From Gemmatimonadota bacterium (GTDB taxonomy: Bacteria; Gemmatimonadota; Gemmatimonadetes; Gemmatimonadales; Gemmatimonadaceae): 32,130 nt of DNA. The position numbers and the translations under genes are program-made. The notes beneath the pieces are model-generated. The model saw only the letters and a program-made list of their open reading frames with translations, was not told the origin of the DNA and made no database searches. The stretch is from positions 1 through 32,130 of the forward strand of contig VHBO01000021.1 of the NCBI GenBank assembly GCA_016871895.1, in the 5' to 3' direction. Position 1 is the first letter of the stretch; every line of letters starts with the position of its first letter. Of the stretch, positions 24,361-32,130 are shown piece after piece.

Positions 24361-27021
24361 TTACGCCCCCACGGCCTGTGCCGCCGCGAGCCGGGCGATC
24401 GGCACCCGGAACGGAGAGCAACTCACGTAGTCGAGCCCGGTGGCGTGGCAGAAGCCCACGGAGCGTGGCTCGCCGCCGTGCTCGCCACAGATCCCGACCT
24501 TCAGCCCGGTGCGGGCGGCACGGCCCTCCGTCGTGGCGAGCGTGATGAGCCGGCCGACCCCGTCCACGTCGAGCACCTGGAAGGGATCGTCGCGGAAGAT
24601 CCCGCGCTCAACGTAGAGCGGGAGGAAGCGCCCGGCGTCGTCCCGGGAGAGCCCCAAGGTGGTCTGCGTGAGATCGTTCGTGCCGAAGGAGAAGAACTCC
24701 GCCTCCGCGGCGATCGCCCGGGCGGTCAGCGCCGCGCGCGGGAGTTCGATCATCGTCCCGACGAGATACTTGATCGCCGTCCCGGTCTCGCGGGCCACCG
24801 CGGCGGCGATGCGGTCGACGATGGTTCGCTGGTGCCGGAACTCCTCCACCGTCCCGACGAGCGGGATCATCACCTCGGGGAGGACGATCCCGCCACGACG
24901 CGTCACCGCGGTGGCCGCTTCGAAGATCGCCCGCGCCTGCATCTCGGTGATCTCCGGATAGGTGATCCCGAGCCGGCACCCGCGGTGGCCGAGCATCGGA
25001 TTGGTCTCGCGCAGCGCGTCGACCACGCGCATCAGCTCACTGCGGGTCACGCCGACGCGGCGCGCGAGGAGCTTCGCCTCCTCGCCGCCGTGCGGGAGGA
25101 ACTCGTGCAGCGGCGGGTCGAGGAGGCGGATGGTGACGGGGAAACCGTCCATCGCGGTGAAGATCCCCTCGAAGTCCTCGCGTTGCATCGGAAGGAGCTT
25201 CGCGAGCGCCCGGCGGCGCCCCCCTTCGTCGTGCGCAACGATCATCTCACGCATCGCGTGGATCCGCTCGCCGTCGAAGAACATGTGCTCAGTGCGGCAG
25301 AGGCCGATCCCCTCGGCTCCGAACCCGCGCGCCACCTTCGCGTCGTGCGGTGTGTCGGCGTTCGCCCGAACCTTGAGCCGGCGACGTGCATCGGCCCAGC
25401 CCAGGAGTTCGGCGAAGCCACGATACACGGGCGCGGCCTCGGCCGACCGTGTGCCGGCGCTCACCTGCATCACCTCACTCGGCATCGTGGGCAGGTCGCC
25501 GAGGAACACTTCGCCCGTCCCGCCATCGAGCGTAAGCCAATCCCCCTCACGCACCTCGGTCTCGCCGACGGTCACGCGATGATGTGCGGCGTCGACGCGG
25601 AGGACACCGCAGCCTACGACGGCGCACTTGCCCATCCCGCGCGCGACGACCGCGGCGTGGGAGGTCATTCCACCCCGTGAGGTGAGCACGGCCCGGGCCG
25701 CGACGATCCCGTGAAAGTCCTCCGGTGTCGTCTCGTCGCGGATGAGGATCACCGCGTCCCCGCGCGCCGCCCGGGACTCGGCGACATCGGCGTCGAAGAC
25801 CGCGATGCCCGAGGCCGCCCCGGGGCTCGCCGGGAGGCCGATGCAGAGCGGCGTCCCGCGTGCGGCCGCGTCGATGACGGGATGCAGCAGTTGGTCGAGC
25901 TGCTGGGCGGGGACGCGGTGCATCGCCTCCGGTCGCGAGATCAATCCCTCGGACACGAGATCCCGGGCGATGCGCACCGCCGCCGCCGCGGTCCGCTTCC
26001 CCGTCCGGGTTTGAAGCAGGTAGAGCCGCCCGCGCTCCACGGTGAACTCGAGGTCCTGCATATCGCGGAAGTGTCGCTCGAGGAGCGACTGCGTGCGGAG
26101 AAGCTCCGCGTACGCGTCCGGCAGCCGGTCGGCCATCACCGCGATCGGCTGCGGCGTCCGGATGCCCGCCACGACGTCCTCCCCCTGCGCGTTCACGAGG
26201 AACTCGCCGTAGAAGATGCGCTCCCCCGTGGACGGATCCCGCGTGAAAGCCACGCCCGTTCCGGAGTCATCGCCGAGATTCCCGAAGACCATCGCGACGA
26301 TGTTGACGGCGGTACCCGGCGTCTCGGCGATGCCGTTCACGCGGCGGTAATCCACGGCCTTCTTGAGTGTCCAAGATTTCCAGACCGCTTCGATGGCGCC
26401 CCAGAGCTGTTCGCGCGGGTCGTGGGGGAAATCCGTCCCAGTCACCGAGCGGATGAGCTGATGGTACTCTGTCACCAGCGCCTGAAGCGCCTCGGCGGGC
26501 AGCTCGGCATCGGTCTTCGCGCCGGTGGTGAGGCGCTTCGCCGCCAGCAGATGCTCGAAGTCGTGCAGGGGGACGCCGAGGACGACATCGCCGTACATCT
26601 GGAGGAGACGGCGGTAGGAGTCGTAGGCGAATCGAGGGTTCCCGCTCAGCACGGCGAGCCCACGCACGGTATCGTCGTTCAGGCCGAGATTGAGGATCGT
26701 CTCCATCATCCCGGGCATCGACACACGCGCGCCGGACCGGACGGAGACGAGCAGGGGGCTCTCCGGGTCGCCGAAACGCTTGCCCGACGCCTCCTCGAGC
26801 CTCGCGAGCGCCCGGTCGACTTCGGCGGGCAGCTCGGCGGGGATGCGGCCGTCCGCGAGGTATCGGTCGCAGAGCGGGCAGGCGAGGGTGAACCCGGGGG
26901 GCACGGGCACCCCGAGGTTCGTCATCTCGGCGAGGTTCGCCCCCTTCCCACCGAGGAGATCCTTGTCGTCCTTGGTGGCCTCAGCGCGGCCGTTGGCGAA
27001 GAAATAGACGGATTGCTGCAC
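24361..27021 (-). CDS. ppdK: Pyruvate, phosphate dikinase
   Basis: Interconverts pyruvate, ATP and Pi with PEP, AMP and PPi. 886 residues, the full three-domain length. The ATP-grasp domain begins VYFFANGRAE...DLLGGKGANLAEMTNLG. The phosphohistidine is H455 in LTSRGGMTSHAAVVARGMGK, the same position as in the Clostridium symbiosum enzyme, with T453 as the possible regulatory threonine. The C-terminal PEP/pyruvate barrel carries the catalytic Cys at C845 (VGICGEHGGEP). GTG start with GGAGG (27032-27028) 6 nt upstream, one of the best Shine-Dalgarno sites here. The GMTSH motif and full length distinguish it from PEP synthase. It is 36 bp downstream of purF. Confidence 0.97.
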   Translation of the reverse strand: MQQSVYFFANGRAEATKDDKDLLGGKGANLAEMTNLGVPVPPGFTLACPLCDRYLADGRIPAELPAEVDRALARLEEASGKRFGDPESPLLVSVRSGARVSMPGMMETILNLGLNDDTVRGLAVLSGNPRFAYDSYRRLLQMYGDVVLGVPLHDFEHLLAAKRLTTGAKTDAELPAEALQALVTEYHQLIRSVTGTDFPHDPREQLWGAIEAVWKSWTLKKAVDYRRVNGIAETPGTAVNIVAMVFGNLGDDSGTGVAFTRDPSTGERIFYGEFLVNAQGEDVVAGIRTPQPIAVMADRLPDAYAELLRTQSLLERHFRDMQDLEFTVERGRLYLLQTRTGKRTAAAAVRIARDLVSEGLISRPEAMHRVPAQQLDQLLHPVIDAAARGTPLCIGLPASPGAASGIAVFDADVAESRAARGDAVILIRDETTPEDFHGIVAARAVLTSRGGMTSHAAVVARGMGKCAVVGCGVLRVDAAHHRVTVGETEVREGDWLTLDGGTGEVFLGDLPTMPSEVMQVSAGTRSAEAAPVYRGFAELLGWADARRRLKVRANADTPHDAKVARGFGAEGIGLCRTEHMFFDGERIHAMREMIVAHDEGGRRRALAKLLPMQREDFEGIFTAMDGFPVTIRLLDPPLHEFLPHGGEEAKLLARRVGVTRSELMRVVDALRETNPMLGHRGCRLGITYPEITEMQARAIFEAATAVTRRGGIVLPEVMIPLVGTVEEFRHQRTIVDRIAAAVARETGTAIKYLVGTMIELPRAALTARAIAAEAEFFSFGTNDLTQTTLGLSRDDAGRFLPLYVERGIFRDDPFQVLDVDGVGRLITLATTEGRAARTGLKVGICGEHGGEPRSVGFCHATGLDYVSCSPFRVPIARLAAAQAVGA

Positions 27022-27032
27022 GGTAGGCCTCC

Positions 27033-27049
27033 GCGCCCCGGAGGGGCGC
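27033..27049 (-). other. GC hairpin in the purF-ppdK gap
   Basis: A 7-bp stem with a 3-nt loop (GCGCCCC / GGGGCGC on the - strand) directly abuts the ppdK Shine-Dalgarno at 27032-27028. No U-run follows, so it is a poor intrinsic terminator. CCTCC inside it (27044-27040) is complementary to the Shine-Dalgarno GGAGG and could form an alternative 5-bp pairing. It may be an RNA stability or processing element. Confidence 0.45.
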
Positions 27050-27057
27050 TCAGGCCG

Positions 27058-28430
27058 TCAGCTGCGCCGGAGCTGGACCGGGGCGGCGGGCGGCCGGGTG
27101 GGGTAGCTCCCCGAGAAGCAGGCGTGGCAGAACCCGTCCGGCCCATTCGGCACCGACTGCAGCATCCCATCCAGCGAGATGTAGCCGAGGGTGTCGACCC
27201 CGATCAGCCGAGCGATCTCCGACACGTCGTGCTGGGCCGCGATGAGCTGCGCGCGGTCCGGGGTGTCGATGCCGTAATAGCAGGGTCCCGTGATCGGGGG
27301 GGAGGACACCCGCATATGCACCTCACGCGCGCCGGCGGCGCGGATGAGGGAGACGAGGCCCCGCGTGGTCGTCCCGCGGACGATGGAATCATCCACCATC
27401 ACGACGGACTTCCCCTCGAGAATCTCGCGTACGGCGTTGTACTTCACCTTCACCTTCTCATCGCGCCCCTGCTGCGTGGGCTGGATGAACGTGCGTCCGA
27501 CATAATGGTTTCGGATTAGCGCCAGCTCGAGCGGCAACCCACTCGCCTCGGCGAACCCGAGGGCGGCGGAATTCGACGAGTCCGGCACCGAGAAGACGAA
27601 GTCTGCACCGGGGGCCGGATGTTCCCGGGCCAAACGGCGCCCTAACGCTCGGCGTGCGCGGTCGACGGAGCCGCCGAAGACCCGCGAGTCCGGCCGCGCG
27701 AAGTAGACGTGCTCGAAGACGCAGCGGTGGAGGACCGGCGCCGGCGGCCGCTGCAGTGTGCGGGTGGTGCCATCGGGTTCGACGGCGACGATCTCGCCGG
27801 GCGCGACCTCGCGGACGGCGACCGCGCCGACGATGTCGAGCGCGCAGGTCTCGGAGGCGAAGACGGTTGCGCCATTGAGGCGCCCCATCGCGAGCGGCCG
27901 CCATCCGTACGGGTCGCGCGCCGCGAGCAGGGTCTCACCGATCGCCACGAGGAGCGAGTACGCCCCTTCGATTCCCTCGAGCGCCTCGGCAAGCTGGGCC
28001 TCGGGTGCGGCGGTCCGCGCCTTCGCGAGGCGATGGACGATCACCTCCGAATCCGCGGAGGAACTGAAGATCGATCCCTCCGCCTCTAGGCTGTCCTTGA
28101 GTTCTGCCGCGTTCGTGAGGTTTCCGTTGTGGGCGAGGACGATGTGCCCACCGCGGAAGTGCACGAGTTTCGGCTGGGCGTTATCGATCGTGCTCGACCC
28201 CGCCGTCGAATACCGGGTGTGCCCGATGGCGACCGTGCCGATGAGCGTCGCCATCGCCTCCGCGGAGAATTTGTCGGAGACGAGCCCCATCGCCCGGATG
28301 GCGCGCACCTGCTCGCCGTCGACGGCGACGATGCCCGCCGACTCCTGGCCGCGATGCTGAAGGGAGTAGAGGCCGAGGTGCGTCAGCGCCGCGGCGCTGG
28401 GATGGCCGGAGATGCCGAAGATGCCGCACA

Positions 28431-28431
<1 letters not shown>
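27058..28431 (-). CDS. purF: Amidophosphoribosyltransferase (Fe-S type)
   Basis: First committed step of purine synthesis: PRPP plus glutamine to phosphoribosylamine. The ATG at 28431 overlaps the purL stop (TGATG), with GGAGGG 9 nt upstream, giving 457 residues. The N-terminal nucleophile is C2 (MCGIFGISG), so only Met removal is needed and there is no propeptide, unlike Bacillus. Ntn-type glutaminase motifs follow (YSLQHRGQESAGI, GHTRYSTAGS, AHNGNLTN). The PRPP loop is VVMVDDSIVRGTTTRG. Four cysteines, C237, C384, C435 and C438 (GFCHAC), sit where the Bacillus enzyme binds its 4Fe-4S cluster, so this is an oxygen-sensitive Fe-S type PurF. Confidence 0.97.
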
Positions 28432-30731
<2,300 letters not shown>

Positions 30732-30734
30732 TGG

Positions 30735-31427
30735 TCAGGCCTTCACGGAAGTGAGCAGGGATTCGAAGAGGACGAGGCCATCGGTCGAGCCGAGGAGGGG
30801 CTCGAGCGCGCGCTCGGGATGGGGCATCATGCCGACCACGGTGCCACCGGGGTTACAGACCCCGGCGATGTTGCGCATCGAGCCGTTGGGGTTGGCGGCC
30901 TCGGTCGGCTCGCCGTGCGCGTCGATATACCGGAAGACCACCTGTCCCTCGCCCTCAAGCCGGGCGAGCGTCTCGGCATCCGCGGTGTAGCGGCCGTCCC
31001 CGTGGGCGATCGGCATCGTGAGGCGCGCGCCGGTGCGGGCGGCGTGGGTGAACACCGTCTGGGTCGTCTCGACGCGCAGCGTGACCGGCATCGAGCGGAA
31101 CTGGAGACTCACGTTGCGGAGCAGGGCGCCGGGTAGCAGTCCGGCCTCGCACGCGATCTGAAAGCCGTTGCAGATCCCGACCACGGGTCCGCCGCGACGC
31201 GCGTGGGCGACGACCTCCTGCATGATCGGCGAGAAGCGGGCGATGGCCCCGGAGCGGAGATAGTCACCGTAGCTGAAGCCGCCGGGGAGGATCACGACGT
31301 CAGCACCCTGGAGGTCGTGGTCCTTGTGCCAGAGCAGGACGGCCGACTCGTGCAGGCGCTCCACGATCGCGAGGAGCGCATCCTCGTCGCAGTTGGAGCC
31401 CGGGAAGGAGACGACGCCGACCTTCAT
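30735..31427 (-). CDS. purQ: FGAM synthase glutaminase subunit PurQ
   Basis: Class I glutamine amidotransferase supplying ammonia to PurL. The ATG at 31427 (MKVGVVSFPGSNCDED) gives 230 residues. Catalytic triad: C86 (VVGICNGFQIA), H203 and E205 (GMMPHPERA). ILPGGFSYGDYLRSGAIA is the oxyanion-region signature. The ATG overlaps the purS stop (ATGA). A frame open upstream to 31490 lies inside purS and adds only unconserved basic sequence. Confidence 0.97.
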   Translation of the reverse strand: MKVGVVSFPGSNCDEDALLAIVERLHESAVLLWHKDHDLQGADVVILPGGFSYGDYLRSGAIARFSPIMQEVVAHARRGGPVVGICNGFQIACEAGLLPGALLRNVSLQFRSMPVTLRVETTQTVFTHAARTGARLTMPIAHGDGRYTADAETLARLEGEGQVVFRYIDAHGEPTEAANPNGSMRNIAGVCNPGGTVVGMMPHPERALEPLLGSTDGLVLFESLLTSVKA

Positions 31428-31681
31428 GCGGGGCGGATCCCCGCGATCTCGAAGTCTTCGGTCACGGGATTCGCGAGGAGCCGACCGCACATCTCGCGGA
31501 CCGTTCGCTCGGCCCCGGCGGCATCCGCGGCTTCAAGGTCGAGCACGAGGTGGCGCCCGACGTGCACGTCGTGCACACCGGCGAAGCCGAGGGTCCGGAG
31601 GGAATCGGCGACCGCCTTTCCCTGCGGGTCGAGGAGCCCCTTCCGGGGCACGATGTGGACGTTGACGACGAAGCGGGTCAC
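31424..31681 (-). CDS. purS: FGAM synthase subunit PurS
   Basis: Small subunit bridging PurQ and PurL for ammonia transfer. The GTG at 31681 gives 85 residues, the family size: MTRFVVNVHIVPRKGLLDPQGKAVADSLRTLGF, with the conserved V.V..K.G.LDPQG..... L...GF pattern and the ending ANPVTEDFEI. The GTG overlaps the upstream stop (GTGA), with GGAGG 10 nt before it. The separate PurS is expected with a small PurL and a stand-alone PurQ. Confidence 0.94.
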   Translation of the reverse strand: MTRFVVNVHIVPRKGLLDPQGKAVADSLRTLGFAGVHDVHVGRHLVLDLEAADAAGAERTVREMCGRLLANPVTEDFEIAGIRPA

Positions 31682-32130
31682 GAGCGGACGTCCTCCGGGC
31701 CGTCGGCAGGTGCCGCGAGGCCATCGGGATCGAGGGGGTTGGGGAGGTCGAGCACGCCACGGAGCAGGGCAATCACGATGCCGATGATCACGTACGAGAC
31801 GCCGACGGGGAAGAAGAACTCGCGCGGCATCACAAAGAGCGCGACGACCGAAGAGACGAGCAGCAGCAGCCCCAAGGCGCCGTCGAGCGTGCGGACGCTG
31901 AACCGCGGCCACGCCCGATACGGCACGTTGCTGATCATCAGGAAGCTGAGCGTCAGCATCAGCCAGCGGAGGATCGTCTCCCACGGCCAGCCGGCGAAGA
32001 GCGTCTGGTAGAGCGGGGTCTGGCTGAACCAGAAATACGTCGCGAGCGTACCGCCCGCGGCCGGGCTCGGGAGCCCGGTGAAGTACTTCGCCTTCGTCTC
32101 CGCGCCCGCCTGTTCGATGTTGAACCGCGC
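31678..32130 (-). CDS. pssA: CDP-diacylglycerol-serine O-phosphatidyltransferase, C-terminal part
   Basis: CDP-alcohol phosphatidyltransferase making phosphatidylserine, the precursor of phosphatidylethanolamine. The frame is open to the window edge, so the 5' part, including the catalytic CDP-alcohol motif, is missing; 150 residues are visible. They begin ARFNIEQAGAETKAKYFTGL, then PSPAAGGTLA, the family-typical region after the active site, followed by at least three membrane segments (ETILRWLMLTLSFLMISNVP; LLLLVSSVVALFVM; FPVGVSYVIIGIVIALLRG) and a polar tail. The stop overlaps the purS start. It places phospholipid synthesis at the head of the visible purine operon. Confidence 0.88.
   Translation of the reverse strand, partial: ARFNIEQAGAETKAKYFTGLPSPAAGGTLATYFWFSQTPLYQTLFAGWPWETILRWLMLTLSFLMISNVPYRAWPRFSVRTLDGALGLLLLVSSVVALFVMPREFFFPVGVSYVIIGIVIALLRGVLDLPNPLDPDGLAAPADGPEDVRS

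Overview
The window is GC-rich (roughly two-thirds G+C) bacterial chromosome, packed with housekeeping genes. A high-GC genome with a type-3 (archaeal/eukaryote-like) prolyl-tRNA synthetase, a carboxypeptidase-regulatory/TonB-plug surface protein, a rod-shape cluster and a TAGCTT-like -10 element suggests a Gemmatimonadota-type bacterium. That assignment is an inference from general resemblance; no 16S rRNA gene is present. I see no prophage, insertion sequence, CRISPR array, defence island or integrase.

Layout. Positions 1-19852 are all on the + strand: the 3' part of pnp with an M16 peptidase; ald and a barrel-less TonB-plug protein; the elongasome operon mreB-mreC-mreD-mrdA-rodA; accD-folC; hisS-proS-lysA-phosphoesterase-guaA; and a MATE exporter. 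A convergent ptsN (-) follows, then a divergent intergenic region leading to dusB-larB (+) and the tmRNA gene ssrA (+). A strong inverted repeat at 22751-22785 closes the + strand transcription unit and also the opposing - strand block. Read from right to left, that block is pssA (partial)-purS-purQ-purL-purF-ppdK-glbO-tesB-small membrane protein. Nearly all of its genes overlap or are only a few bases apart.

How the genes work together. The mre/mrd/rodA operon encodes the lateral-wall elongation machinery. purS, purQ and purL form the FGAM synthetase complex and purF catalyses the first committed step of purine synthesis; guaA on the other strand completes GMP synthesis. accD and folC supply malonyl-CoA and folylpolyglutamates. 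hisS, proS, dusB and ssrA serve translation.

The most interesting signals are small. First, promoter-proximal genes (accD, hisS, dusB, ptsN, tesB) have a -10-like hexamer (TAGCTT, CAGCTT, TATAGT, TAGGTT) ending only 6-7 nt before the start codon, which predicts leaderless mRNAs, whereas many internal cistrons carry Shine-Dalgarno sequences. Second, the secreted protein at 3386-4525 joins a carboxypeptidase-regulatory domain, a TonB-receptor plug and a TonB-C-like domain without a beta-barrel. Third, larB is present without larC or larE nearby. Fourth, the tmRNA encodes an unusual tag. I found no clear multi-gene undescribed system.
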